Source of the DNA: Nephromyces sp. MM_2019
Lineage: Eukaryota; Apicomplexa; Aconoidasida; Nephromycida
DNA length: 64,000 bases
Reading direction: 5' to 3'
Assembly: GCA_015657535.1 (NCBI GenBank)
Contig: JADHZB010000822.1
Location: 1-64,000, forward strand
Shown here one piece after another: positions 17,288-30,313 of this stretch (positions are counted from its first letter, which is position 1; each line of letters begins with the position of its first letter). The notes beneath the pieces were generated by a model, which did not search any database, was not told where the DNA came from, and worked only from the letters and a program-made list of their open reading frames with translations. The position numbers and the translations under genes are program-made.

Positions 17288-18895
17288 ATGAATCAGCCAT
17301 ATTTAATAGAAAATGATCAAACTTTAAGCACCGAGGTGCGGTTAAACTCGAATAGGGCCCCAAAAATTAACATATTTTGCCGAGATTATCGAGTTTACTC
17401 GTTTTATCTTTTAATCTCTATGGCTGTCCTTATGGTAGCTGTTTTATTTCAGGGAATTTGCGCATTGTTATCAGATCAATACTATAAATCAGGAGAATCA
17501 CCACTTCGAGATAGAATTCATGAACTAGTTGGTGGTAGTCCACCCAGTTGGGCTACTTCACATTTGGTAAACTCTTTGTGTGCTGGATTTACGATTATTA
17601 CTGTTATAAGGTTCACAGTCTTTGAAGACTTAAAGCTAAGTTTTGCTATCTTTACAAGGCTGTTTTGGTGTTTATCTATATTGTATTTTATAAGAGGAAT
17701 TGCTATCACCGTCACTACTCTACCATGCCCAATATCTACATGTGTTCCCTTAAAAGCCGATAGTATATTAGGAGCACTTAAATTGATTCTTGGTATTATA
17801 ACTGGTGATGAATATGAATGCACCGATTTGATTATTTCCGGGCACACACTATTTATGACTTCTATGTGTATGACATGGGTTTATTACAGTCGTAAAAGTA
17901 AATTCCAAATCAGCTGTGCCTGCATTATGGCAATGATAACATATTTTATGATAGATGTATCATTTTTTCATTACACAATTGATATAATTTTCGCCGTCAG
18001 TCTAAGTATTATTGTGTATATGTTTTATCATCTAATGGTTGATCTTGGAGCATATTGTGTAAGGATGAAGCTGGAAAATAGCTTCCTAGGGGTATGAAAA
18101 TAATAATAATTTGTGTAAACTAATTAATAAATAACTTTTGAAACAAAATTCATAGTTCTTTGCTAGAAGTCGATGTTTTCTAGATTTTAAATTTGAAACT
18201 TATAACTCTTAACACAAGTTTAGCATGAAACAAATCTTTTATGTCATTTATTATTATGCCTTTAGATTTGGTATTTGTGAATTATAACTAGAGATTTCAA
18301 ACAACTTTTCTTCAATATGTTAATTTACTTATTCCATTCAATTTTTTTACATACATTTTAGACTTTATTCGTAGGAGTTCATTGTAGGATTTTGCTAAAT
18401 ATGTAAACAAAGCCCTGTTTAATGTGTTGATAATTAGTGATCATATTTTAGATTATGTTAAAAATAATAATGGTTTAATACGATATTTAGATACACCACC
18501 CCTGGCTTATGCATTATACAACGATGGAGTATGTATCAAGAATAGTTGCTAGAATTGAAGGCTTAGAATATCGACTAAGAGCTCAAAATGAACTTATGAG
18601 GCAAAAAAAGGTGCTTATGTTAACTTTAAAAATCTAACAACATGTTATTTATACTAATAATGTTTTGAATTTATAGAATGATGTAATTAATGGATTAAAA
18701 TTCAATACCCCTGAAGTTCAAGACTCATTGAGCAGTGGAGATGTTTCAACTATAGAAAGCGAGGACCAATATCTTATTTCAGGAAAACAAAAAGTATTTT
18801 CTAAGGATGAATATTTCTTCAAATCATATCTTGGCTCAGGAACTGCTCAATACGACAATTTGAAAATGATAATTAGTTATTTTGTTCGTAATTAA
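17288..18895 (+). CDS. Sphingomyelin-synthase-like membrane enzyme A, 380 aa
   Basis: Family members move a phosphocholine or phosphoethanolamine head group from a glycerophospholipid to ceramide in Golgi or plasma membrane. Exons 17288-18091, 18491-18610 and 18677-18895. About six membrane segments lie between residues 35 and 255. The PAP2_C signature is present. A D2-like motif sits near residue 120 (TRLFWCLSILYFIRGIAI, then TTLPCP). D3 is CTDLIISGHT at about 178-187, and D4 is HYTID at about 228-232. His 186, His 228 and Asp 232 form the expected triad. Canonical animal enzymes have CGD rather than CTD. Exons 2 and 3 encode a cytoplasmic tail. Substrate cannot be told from sequence: the product could be sphingomyelin, ceramide phosphoethanolamine or inositol phosphorylceramide. 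Confidence 0.88.
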
Positions 18896-21712
18896 CAAAA
18901 GGCAATGAAAACTTTAATTTTCAATATATCAACTAAAGAAATGCTTTCGAGGATTTTTATTAAGTGAAAATAAGATTCAATTAAAAAGAACTTTAATGAA
19001 ATGAGAACCTAGCCTTTGCTTAGAGATTGCTAAATTACTGTTATAAAACCTTATTACGCAACTAAATTTTGTATAGTTTCATTAAAGCTAATTAAACACC
19101 TCAACTAGCTTAAGTAAAAATTGCTTTTAGGGTTTTATTGTTATTTACTAGCTGCTCAATACGATTTTCTCACACAGCTATTTATCGAGAACTCTGAAGT
19201 GTTATTGATCAGTATTTATAAACTTCCATTTTGCAAGACTAGCTGTTGTTGTGGGGTATCAGCAACAAAAATATGTGTTGAGTATTATGGAAGGAATATT
19301 TTACTAAACAAAGAGATATATTACGATTTGAAGCTTATATTCATTAAAGTGTTTATCATAATACAATATAAACTTGTTTGTAATGCAACTTAGAAACAAA
19401 GATTCCATTGTGTTAAAAAAAAATTCAATATCAAAAAGTTTTCTAAACTAAGAGTTTTTATCCATTAAGCTCTCTTCTCGAGTGTTGTAAAACACTTAAA
19501 ACTAACCAGATTATGAAACAAATGTCTAAAAAAGTTAATGAATTTTAGCATACTTGATAAAAATGATTATAAATTAAAAACTACTCTTTGGTGTTTATGA
19601 AATCCCATGTCGAAGCAAGCTCTTTTTTACATAATACAATTAATCTTTCAGACATTTTTTTGGATAATAGAAGAACCAAAACTTCATAAAGTATATGGAT
19701 CTTAAGCTTAAAAACCCGAATAGAAGTTAATATATCTATAACAATTTTTTTTAACATTGTAAAACAATTGGGTTTTATTTGACTTAGACAGGATATAAAT
19801 GAATTGTAAAATAGGAAATACGAATAAGTTACAATCTTAATTAAGTGATTGAAAGTTTAAGTTCATGAGAGCATTTTAATTTATTATAAATTTAAGGAGG
19901 TTCATTTTTTTAACTGCTAAGTGAGTCAGCTTTTCAAATTGAGAATGTTTTAAATTTTAAAATTGGTTTAAGAATGTTTATTTTATATAATTTTGATCAG
20001 CAAGTTTTGGTAGTTTTCTTTATTCATTTAATCTTGTAATAGGATTGATAACAGGCAAGTTAAAAAGAAGAAAATGCTTTTATTTTAATCAATTAAAGCC
20101 TATAAACTTAAATAATGAAAGATCTTCAGTTAAAACTCAACTGCTTCAATAATTAAAAATTCAAATCTACGTGAACCAAGATTAGGTCTTGTCGAAGAAT
20201 TTTGTGTACAACTGTATTGCTAAGAGAGCAGTATCATACTGTGGATTTTTTATCCCAAAATTGAAAGTTAGTATGTAATCCCTAGAGATGTTTTATTTAC
20301 CCTACAAGATTAGGAAAGTTTGTTATTTTACGTAATAAAGCTCCAAAATATGATTTTTAATTTTATTTCTATATATAATCAATCATTTTTATATATCAAA
20401 TAAGTTTGATAAAGTTTTGATTTAATTTTTTAGTTGAAGCTAGTGGTGATATTTTCTATATATGTGTTAGATCAAATAACTTAAGCTAATGATGATTTGT
20501 TTTCGAAAGATTTTCATACTCTAGAAAATTTTATTCATTGGTTGTTTAATTAACTATATTCAACTTCTTATTTCCATTAAGAAACTAAATTTGTGTATAC
20601 TAGGTTATATTGTAGGTTTTTAAAGTAACACATTTTTTTGTTTGATGTTAATCACAAATAATTAATTTTTTAGGTCTTAATAATTATATGTTTGAAAAGG
20701 TAGGTTTTTCGAAACTAGTAGAATCTCAAATGTATATTTATAAACATAATGACGTAAAAGTTTATTAGATTTTGTTTTTACTTCAAATTAATTGAAGGTG
20801 GGCCAATAAATGAAAGCTATGTTAACTTATCTTTTTTGTTGCATGCATAGGTGCTACTGGCTATTTTCTTAATTGATCAGTATGATCATTTAATTTAATG
20901 AAAAAAGGTTTATCAAAATGTTAATGTAATTAAATTTAACATCAAAAATTTTGAAAATCTTCAAGTTGTTCGTTCAGAAGATATTTTAAAATAATTGTGA
21001 TTGGCAAAGCTAGAAGGTAGGGATATAAAATGATTTTTATTTAAGGATTCATGTAATTATTACTCAAAGCTTCACGTATAATGGCAAGCATAAGTCAACT
21101 GAAAAGTTTTAAGCACCTCCTAATCATCAATTCATCAAAGAAAAAAGATTTTGACTATTTGTTATTTCTTTCTGTAATTTCACTTTTTTGAAAATATTAT
21201 AAAAAACACGTGCTGGATTAATTGTGGGGAGTTATAATTTACAATTGGTGTGAAATAGATTAAGTGTGAATTTTTATTTGACAATTGAAATATCTGACTA
21301 GCATAAAAAGAATACCGCACTCTCACTTGGCACATAAACTCAGTTCAACATCTGAACCACATTTAATTACTTTACTTATAAAACAGTACAGTTCAATAAA
21401 AATCACTGAGCACAAATTTTGAATTTTGTAATAATTTTTGTTCACCTTTTACATAATTTCAGTTATTAGAAGAGAAGATATTTGTAACATTCATTCACAT
21501 AGACAGTTTCAATCAGCCTCCAAGCTCTTCGCTTACAGGAAAACTATTTTAAGTGTCATCAACTTTTTAAACATTCTATATAAATTGACGACTACAAAAA
21601 TAATTCACCCAGTTGAAACCTTAACCTTGCTAAATTAAAACTAGCAACTACCAACAGATACATCATTAACAGATTACATTCGATGATATATACATATATA
21701 TAAACATAGTAT
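18896..21712. other. 2.8 kb spacer between the two sphingomyelin-synthase-like genes
   Basis: Uniformly AT-rich with stops in every frame. The open frame 19121-19393 has no ATG start and biased low-complexity composition. I found no exon pair, tRNA or repeat here. Confidence 0.5.
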
Positions 21713-22999
21713 ATGCATAGGAATATACATAAAGGTCCTATAGCATTGCATAAGAAGATATTTATTAAGATAAATACCAACTTGAGAAAAATGGAGCTTT
21801 CATCAACCTTTCACATAAGTGATAAAGAATTCGAATGGCAACAATATCCCAATTCAGAGAATTTAGCCAATTTCAACTTAATAAAACATTTCTATAAGAA
21901 ATCTTTTAGTGAAGCTTTCAAGGTTGCTTGGCAAATTTATTTACCCTTTTTATTCACACTGTTGTTAAGCATTATTTGGTTTTTTTTTGCTGCTATTATA
22001 CAAGGATTTGCAATAGTATATTCAGACAGCTTTTATGACTCATCTTCAGCTCCCTTGAAAGACAGAGTACATGCTTTAATAGGAAATGAACCGATTAAAT
22101 GGGCGAAAGATTACGTCAACTTTATTCTCATGATCTACTTATTTTTAACAGCTATGAGATTCATATTGTTTTCAAGAGTAAAACTAGCTTTCCTAATAGC
22201 CACAAGATTTTTTTGGATTCTTGGTATTTTACAAATTATAAGAGGTGTCGCTATATCAGTTACAACCCTAACATGTCCTATAACTTGTGTTCCCGTCCTT
22301 GCTGACAGTTTTGGTGACTCACTATTATTAATCTTTAAAATTTTTACTGCTCAGGTATACGAATGCACAGATCTAATTATATCAGGGCATTCACTTTTTG
22401 TCACTGGTTTAATGTTAACTTGGATTTACTATGGCTCCCGCAACATACTGGTCTTATTTGTCTTTATATCTCTAGGCGCTTTCATATATATACTTATTGA
22501 TATATCATTTTATCATTATACTATTGACATTTTGATGGCTATATGCTTTGGTTCCATGACTTGGTTTTTTTATCATCATTTATTAGATATAGCTTGTTTT
22601 GATTACAAGAGCAAAAATTCACTATCAACTTACCGAGGATATGAATCAATGGTCCGGGAAAATTATCTATTTATATCTCTTCTTTCGAAACTAGTAGCTA
22701 AGCTTGATGGTATGGATTATTATATGAACCTTCAAATCACTGAAGAATGCTATTTCTTAAATTGGTACAAATTCCCTGAATCCTTTATCCCTCCGATCCC
22801 TAGTAGCACTGTTTCTTATTTATTTCCCTCTTGTTTCAAATCTAACTCTTCAGAGGCTGACAACGAGCTCTTCCACTCTTTATGTGAGAAGCACACAATA
22901 TTACATAAATACTTTGAACAAATATACTCATCAGATGGTCAACTTGACTTCCACTTGTTTAAAAAAACAACGAATTACAATCAATCTTGGAGAATCTAA
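21713..22999 (+). CDS. Sphingomyelin-synthase-like membrane enzyme B, up to 428 aa
   Basis: Paralogue of the gene at 17288-18895, same strand, in a single exon. The first ATG is at 21713, but the ATG at 21791 (MELSSTF) is at least as likely because the 26 residues before it are Lys-rich and absent from copy A. In first-ATG numbering, the D2-like motif TRFFWILGILQIIRGVAI is near 162, CTDLIISGHS at about 218-227 and HYTID at about 268-272, so the His-His-Asp triad is intact. SGHS replaces SGHT. The C-terminal tail after about residue 300 is Ser/Phe-rich and unlike copy A. Exon structure also differs, since copy A's tail is in separate exons. The pair probably arose by an old tandem duplication. 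Plasmodium also carries two neighbouring SMS-type genes (from memory). Confidence 0.88.
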   Translation: MHRNIHKGPIALHKKIFIKINTNLRKMELSSTFHISDKEFEWQQYPNSENLANFNLIKHFYKKSFSEAFKVAWQIYLPFLFTLLLSIIWFFFAAIIQGFAIVYSDSFYDSSSAPLKDRVHALIGNEPIKWAKDYVNFILMIYLFLTAMRFILFSRVKLAFLIATRFFWILGILQIIRGVAISVTTLTCPITCVPVLADSFGDSLLLIFKIFTAQVYECTDLIISGHSLFVTGLMLTWIYYGSRNILVLFVFISLGAFIYILIDISFYHYTIDILMAICFGSMTWFFYHHLLDIACFDYKSKNSLSTYRGYESMVRENYLFISLLSKLVAKLDGMDYYMNLQITEECYFLNWYKFPESFIPPIPSSTVSYLFPSCFKSNSSEADNELFHSLCEKHTILHKYFEQIYSSDGQLDFHLFKKTTNYNQSWRI

Positions 23000-24194
23000 A
23001 ATCCACCCTCCCAAATTATTTTATTGTGCGAAATCTAGCGAAAAATTCTTTTGTTCATTTTTATAATTCTAAAAGGAATTATGCAAAGCACAAGCCTCAC
23101 ACATATAAGTTTCTCATCATCTTCCTTTGAAAGAGCTATATACATACAGCTTGATGAATTCTTTTAAACAATCAACAAAATATATAAACTCGTCTAATTT
23201 TGATGCTTTAACTTGTAAATTATATTTTAAATAAAGCAATCTACACATTGAAATTAAAATAAAATATTTAAGTAGTTACTCTTTTCAACCTTTATATAAA
23301 ATTTATCATATATAAATTACACTGTCTTCAAAACTCCACATCAATTTATAACATAATCTCTATTTTTAATTAAAGTATGAATAAAAAAATACATTATACT
23401 AGTAAATTGAGTTAATGCAAAGACTTGTATTTGAAGAAATTAATAAAGATCACATCACATGACCTTATTTAGTAACACCTATGAAACATGCTATCATGCA
23501 ATTCAACATTGCCATGAATGATAAACTTAATAGTTGTAATCCTATTAATATAACATTAAAACAAAATTTTAAAACTCGATCAAAATTAAGATTTATAATA
23601 ACTCCAAAAGTAGAAATTAATAAGTATCTTTGCATTTGTCAAGAAAAAAAATTATGGATAAATGCAACCTTGAAAGGAAAACTCAATGTGACATATATTT
23701 GTTAAACGATTTGAAATAGAACATTATTATGGGAGCACACCAAATAATACTATTTGAAATATAAATTAGAGGTTATTAGGAAACGATTGCTTTGTAATAG
23801 TTTCACTTAGGTACTTTTCACTTTTAGATTTTTTGAAAACCACTTCAATATCCTCCACAGGGCTAGCTGGATATAAATGAATTAACAATATCAATATATA
23901 TTGGCTGGCCTTCATAGTATAAATATCTATATTTAATTTTATGAAAACTAAATAAATCTACTTTGTTTCATTGCTTATAAATATATATTATTTTTATTTG
24001 ATTACAATTTATTTTTTCATAACAAGAATCCTACAAATAATAAATTTTACACAGAATCTAACAACAGATCAAACTTGTGTTGTATAAATTGTAATGGGTA
24101 ATATACCTAAGAAGAATCTCAGTAACTATTATGTAAGATCCTAAGTCTTGATATTAAGTTTTATAAATTATATGATGCTTGATTTTCTTTGGAA
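23000..24194. other. Spacer, no supported gene
   Basis: AT-rich spacer. A 74-codon frame at 23481-23705 starts with ATG but has no recognisable features and looks like chance. Confidence 0.5.
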
Positions 24195-24983
24195 ATGGCG
24201 AATAAAAAGAAATTTGCAAAGACCTTAAAGGGTCCTGAAATACTTCCTCCTTCGTTGCGGCAGCCAATCAACAAGAATGTTAATCAGAACACCCATAAAA
24301 AGACAAAATATATAACCAAGGAATATGCACCAAAGTCACAAACCAGCTCAGAATTTCTCCCTAAATGCGTTTGTAAACCTCTCTCTGATCACAATCCTAA
24401 TGTGATACCTCTAACACTTGAATTAGCTGCTAAACGAATAGTCTATGGGAACTCGATTTTCGACTGGGATGATGATTCATCTGAAATAGAAAAAATTCTT
24501 AGGAGATTTGATCTAGAAATCCTGGTATGATGGACTGTTAGACATACATAGTTCATTATTGCATGTTTTAGAGAAAATTTATAGAACAAAACACTTTTAT
24601 AGCCCCAACAATTAAAAAGAGCTATTAGGTTTTAAGCGGAATATCAATAAATTTAGATGTTGTAAGCAGCATCACATTTTAAAATATCCCCGATAACCTA
24701 ATCTGATACAACTCTGAACATCCTGAATATTAAAAATAGTTTTGCTTGAGAAATAAATTCAAAGAAACTAATACAAATCAACAATTTTATTAGTTTTGCT
24801 AATTTCATATTGCGATTTCTTTTCTTATATTTTTTAAATGCACTTTCAATTCAGTATGGTCCAAGTATTGGCATTTCTCGTCTAAAGAGATACGAAAGGG
24901 CTAAACTATTAGGTCTTGAACCACCCCATGAAGTTTATGAGGCAATTAAGGAATCGTCAGATTCAAATTCAATACTAAAATAG
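24195..24983 (+). CDS. POLD4: DNA polymerase delta subunit 4 (p12), 152 aa
   Basis: POLD4/Cdm1 is the smallest, non-essential subunit of DNA polymerase delta. It stabilises the holoenzyme and contacts PCNA. Two exons, 24195-24524 and 24855-24983, join in phase 0. The joined C-terminus reads LRRFDLEILYGPSIGISRL then KRYERAKLLGLEPPHEV, the conserved POLD4 core (compare human RQFDLAWQYGPCTGITRLQRW and LGLEPP). I chose the ATG at 24195 because the extra codons upstream begin with TTG. The N-terminal half is basic and Pro/Asn-rich, and no clear PIP box is visible. The acidic DWDDDSSE precedes the core. Length is greater than human (107 aa) because of the N-terminal extension. Confidence 0.88.
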
Positions 24984-25561
24984 GATTTCTAAATTTTTAT
25001 AATAATTTTGATCTCTAACCCTTAACTATACATCTGTGCTTCTAAACATATGAGAAGATTAATTTAATTTCAGTTAGAATAACATATATTTTTGAAATTA
25101 TTTTATCAGTGAATTTACACTTTTCTACAATTTGTTCAATCTGCTTAGATAGAGTCTTCTTTTACTATGTTATATATATTTTTGATAAGAAAATGTTTTG
25201 AACATTTGTCTCAATGATCCAAAAGGAATATATCAGAAAATACTTTGATAAAATCAGCAACAAAAGAAATTTTCAGTTGTAATATATATTTAATTGAAAC
25301 TATAATTATTTCAAAACTTTTTTTCTGAGTAATAAATTATTCAAAAAATTTTTGAACAAACTTTTATTTCCTCTCAACCTGAAACGGATTCTTCCAAAAT
25401 TAAGATTGATTTGTCAATTAGATATATTAACTAGAGAGATGTAGTTTCTTGTTAATGTGATTTAAAGGGAAAGTGCTCGAAAATAAGGAGTAGTAGTTGC
25501 GATTTCCAAAGGGAATATATATCTTAAGCATTTAAAACGGGGTTGGAATATTAAACTAAAT
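24984..25561. other. Convergent spacer
   Basis: 578 bases between the POLD4 and SEC22 stops, AT-rich, presumably two 3' UTRs. Nothing else seen. Confidence 0.5.
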
Positions 25562-27152
25562 CTAAAAAAACCACTTCCAGATAATCACTATCATGATTAT
25601 AAGTGAAATTAAAATGTAAGGCAAGTGTTTCTGGTACGTTGCTCGGAGCATCATAATTTTGCTAATTTTCTGCATCTGTTGGAAAAAAATAGGTTTGAAA
25701 ACTTTTATTTAAAGTGTGGATTAGAGTTTAATATGCAACTTATCACAATATGCCTGAATTGAGCAAATTGCTTTTAGGGTTATACTTACATTTTTTGTAG
25801 CAGAAATTAGATCATATGCTCTTTTATTCATAACTGAGAATTAAAAAAGCAATAAAATGTCATAACTACCCGATTTAATACTGAATGAATTACCTTCAAG
25901 TTTTGTTCCTCTATCGAGCAATTGGTTTAAGTTTTGGTTCAAAATACTGGATACACCTTCTAGTTCTTTATTAAGTTGCATTAGAGCTGGAGAATTATAT
26001 TCATTTTGGAAGTCATTTATCTTCCTATGTATAACCGTATCTAAAAAATAAATGAAATTAAGTCATATTGTAAAAAAAAATATCTAATGCTAGGGATTTG
26101 GTTTCAATAGTTCATGATATCCCAATGTTCTAAGAATATATATGCAATACAATATGAAGTTTTAGTATTGCAAATCGGGTGTTATAAAATAAAATCTGAT
26201 AGATTTCAGAGATAGTTTATCTTGAAATGGATTCAAATTATTTGATTGCAATAGTTGTAATCATCAAAGTACAAAGGTTATAAAGTTTATAATGAAAAGT
26301 AGCAAAATGAAGTTGTAATATGATTTGTAAACTTCCAATAGAATAAATAAAAAATATATCAAAGCCTACCAAATCTTATGTAGCTGTACGACTTCACTAC
26401 GGAATTAATAGCGGCTTCGTAGCTTGTGAAGGAATTGCCATATTCCCTACTCAATTCTTCTAAAAAGCACCTTTTTATTTCGAATAAAAATGCGAAAGCC
26501 GAATTTTTAGCAAAGTTTTTCGGGCATACTGTCATAAAGCAGATGCCATGTTCCACTATAAAGCTTAAAAAAGGTGTTTAATAAATAAGTATTCAAATTG
26601 AAAATATTCTAACAATCAGTCACTAAAAGTTATATAATAAGAGTCAAACCACCTGAGATTAACTTTTTAAAAAGCTCTTAATCATATTTGAATAAAAAAA
26701 ATAGATATACTCCATAGATTGAGCAAATAAAAAGGTATTCTATTTTAAATGAACTATTAAATTGTTTGGTTGTCCGAACATAGAAATTAAATGAAGATAG
26801 GAAAGTCTAAACTTATTTTATTTTTTCCACGCATATTTTGTTTAATATATATCAATAGATGTAAATGAAATTGAAAATGATTCAAAAGCAAAAGATTTAG
26901 TGGGATGAAAAAGTGTTTGGTAGTTACGAAATAAAATATAAGCAGGTTTTATTGACAAATAAAAGTTACTTACTAGTAAATGCAGTTTCCTCCTTCGTAA
27001 TGGCCACCAGCACCTAAAGTTTTTATTTGGTCCAATATACGCCTTGACTGTTCCTTGATTTGATCTAATTTCTCAATGGTTTTATTTTGATTCCAAGCCT
27101 CAACTAGAATGAGTCCATCACTCGCACGATTTATGAAAGTTAGGTCACACAT
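25562..27152 (-). CDS. SEC22: Vesicle SNARE SEC22, 225 aa
   Basis: R-SNARE for ER-Golgi transport. Five exons, 26974-27152, 26370-26563, 25894-26040, 25790-25833 and 25562-25675, all in phase. The N-terminal longin domain starts MCDLTFINRASDGLIL and continues FIVEHGICFMTVCPKNFAKN, which parallels human SEC22B (IIEQGVCYLVLC). After the conserved RFDTVIHRK junction comes the SNARE helix (about residues 134-193), with LLDRGTKLE holding the zero-layer Arg. The last exon encodes a C-terminal anchor, HLPYILISLIIMIVIIWKWF. The gene is complete at both ends and its length is normal for the family. The acceptor of exon 2 is TTTTTTAAG at 26564; an AG nine bases later would break the frame. Confidence 0.93.
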
Positions 27153-30100
27153 CTTAATGAAGTGAATATAGAAACCATAATCAGATTAAATTGAAGAAAT
27201 AATTGGGGATATGATTTGAATTGAGTTATACAAGTAGGTGTCTTTATTATTTGTCTAAAAGAAGGTTTGGAAGCTTGGTATTACTTAATTTCTAATGTTT
27301 AAGGATGGTTACTGGTTGATAAATTAGCAGTGTTAATAATCGAATGTATATTGTTTTGAAAAATAATCAAATGTCTATATTTTGGAGCCCAAACTCTGTT
27401 TTTAGGATTTCAAACTTTTTAATACTTATATGATTGCTTGTAAGCTTATTATGCATAATAATGTGTCGTCGAATCAATGTTATGTATAGTATGAAAATTT
27501 GGCCATCTGTTAATATAATTTACCTAGTGTATTTTCATATGTAACCAAGGGTGTGCATGTGCTTAAAATTTTATTATCGAGTGTACACATATACATATAG
27601 TCTGTTCAGTATAAGTGTAGTTACTGACAAGTATGTGTGAGCTGATGAAGTTTACTAAAAACCTCGCGCATATAGCGAAAGCTCTAAGGGTTTGTTGTGT
27701 GTCTATTGCACCAATGGTGGTAAGCAGATGTTAAACGTTGTGTTTAAGCATCAGACTAGCACAAAGAGAAATTATAAACGTAAAAGAGTATGGAAAATGG
27801 TATTGTATCAGCACTGCTCACCTACTAATGTTTAAAATTATTGAAGATAGCTTTGCTGCACTAACTGCTAGCATCATCAAAGCTTATTAAATTTACTTAT
27901 ACACCTTCAACGTTTACAAAAGTTAACTCATTTTATAAGATAGATTCCGCTTAAGTTAATTAATTGTTAAATTTTCTCTAATTAACTAGTCAAAAATATT
28001 TTATTTGGATCAGGATAATTATATGTTGATTGCTTCACTCTTTACAAATTTTATGCCCCATGCTTACACAAACACTTTTGGCACCTTTGAATACATGTAT
28101 AGACTTTTTAATAAATAATTTACCCAGGTTTGACTTTAGCCAAGCATGCTTATCAAATTTTAAAATAAGATCTAAGATCTAATCATTTAAATCATCATGA
28201 AAAGTAACAATGGCGTTGTACTACATTTCGAAAATTTTACTTATTCCAAATCAACTTTGAGATGAAAATAAAAATTTAATACAAAGTTAGCATCACTAAG
28301 CTTTATAACATAAATTTCGTATGCAAAATATTGAGATTTTAAAATTTAGATATTAACACAGGTGACTGTAATTTCCTTTACTTAATGGCTTTCAGATTGT
28401 TATGACTAAATTGAAAAGTTAAAGTTGTGAAGCTTCTGTATTTATCCACACTGGTTTCACTTTATTTGATAGTTTGAGGATACAGCATTATTAGTAGGTG
28501 TAGAAATTTAAAACACAACAACACTAAGCAGTTTGAACAAAACTACTAAATGCCATGATTGATTTATTCCTCTATACCACTGAATGGGAAAACAACTTGT
28601 AGACATTCTAAGTTTTGCTGGAATTTTGTTGAAGCAAAAGGTTCTTCAAAGGTTATATATCTGAGATCTTTGAGTAACCTAGTAGACGACAGATATGAAA
28701 TATCTTTGAGCTAAAACCTTATAACTAGTATAAAAAACCAAAATTACTAGAGCAAGCTCACAGGAGTTTAAATTTTTTTTTGAGGGCTATCTTCTTTTTG
28801 CGGGATATGAGCTAATATTGTTTCTGAAAAGGGACTTCATTGCAAGGTAATATAGAAGCAAAAAATAAACTAGAGGAATTTAAGGAAGGTCTTTTAAAGC
28901 ATTATTTAATTTTGGTCTCTATTGATTGTACTTGTACTAGTTTTTAAATTAATCTAAGATATAAAAATAGCAATAATTTTTTTCTGAATTTTAGCTCTTA
29001 TAAGCATCAAATTAGAAAATCAAAAACATTCAAAAAATCGCCTAACAATTTCATTATAGATAATAAAATCTGAAGACTTATTCGATGCGATTTATAATCA
29101 GTTAGTGTACTCTATGTTAGGATTTACAAAGAAAAAATTATGTATTATATGGTAGCTTGTTGAGTAATAAAGAGTTTATAATTTAGAGTTTGTGGAATAA
29201 AATGGTGTTTATGAGTTGATTTTTATGTGGAAGTTATAGACATCCGTTTATTGGTGTATAAATTTATGCAAAGATTGTTTACAGATTATTTGGGAATGAG
29301 GCATAGTAGTGGAAAACGGTGCTAGACATCACTAAAACTAAGAAAAGCTTTGCTGGGAGAAAATTACTTAAAGTGTGGTGGCTATTTGGTTATACAAAAT
29401 GGATTTAGAGTAGTTTGGTTGGGGTTCGTTAACTCTCATTGTTTTTGGTGCAGCATGAAGTGTGGTAGTAATAAATATTCTATAGAATTGCTTATTTTCA
29501 TTTTTCTAAGTCATGAAACATTTTCGAAACTATATTCGATTACAAAGAATAACAGCTATCAATAATGTTTAATTATATGGTAAAAATAAAATCCCTCAAG
29601 TAATTGATTGAATAACGAATAAATTTTTTTTTAATTAAAAAATTGTAGCCAGTCTTGCTACTGTAAATACAAAAAGCAATATTTTTTACTAAAATATGTG
29701 GTGGGTATGAGCTTGCTCATCTCCCTATATACTTGAGATTATTGTTGTGAATTATAAAAGAGTTGCAATAGTTTAATTTGACTTGGTTATTTCCATACTA
29801 TCGAGTATCAAAACCTGTCTGAACTCAGGTAAGTAGTTGAATCTTATGTGTTTCTAATGCAATTCACATTTGACAACAAAATCTCCCGGATAACGCGGAA
29901 ACAACTTTCATTGCTTTTAATGGCTGAAAAATTTGTCAATGAAAATAGATACAAGATAGCTCAATTTGTTAATTTTATATGATAGGTTGTAGCCAGCATA
30001 CTATTAAGTCTTGTATGTTCCATTTGTCAGATTCCATTGCTTCAGGAAGATTTTCTAAGATTTTATTTAAGGAAAAAAGAAAAACAACTTTTTGACTTTT

Positions 30101-30313
30101 AATAAAAGTTTTTATATTTAATTAAGAATTACAAAGGTATCTATACACAGCTACAAAGAAAATTGAAACGTTCGAGATATGCATAAAATAATTAATATTT
30201 TCCAGATTATGCGTAAAAGCGGACTCGGAAAGGAAAGGAGACATAATATAATATAAAATAGCTTAGAAAATTCTGCGAATATACTGAATCAAATAATATT
30301 CCATAAATTAATA
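27153..30313. other. 3.2 kb gene-poor spacer
   Basis: No exon chain that I can defend. A short frame at 27641-27721, starting MKFTKNLAHIAKALRV and ending at a good GTAAGC donor, has coding-like composition, but no convincing next exon was found. The open frame 29350-29565 starts at TTG and is unlikely. No tRNA cloverleaf was seen. Confidence 0.4.

Noticed and set aside
19121..19393. 90-codon frame between the two sphingomyelin-synthase-like genes
   Set aside because: No ATG start, no splice partner and biased Ile/Leu/Tyr composition expected by chance in AT-rich DNA.
23481..23705. 74-codon frame starting with ATG
   Set aside because: Lys/Asn/Ile-rich with no motif and no splice context; expected by chance at this base composition.
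27641..27815. Possible basic mini-protein starting MKFTKNLAHIAKALRV
   Set aside because: The first exon-like stretch ends at a good donor, but the only in-frame continuation needs an intron of about 29 bases, and the product matches no ribosomal or other family I know.
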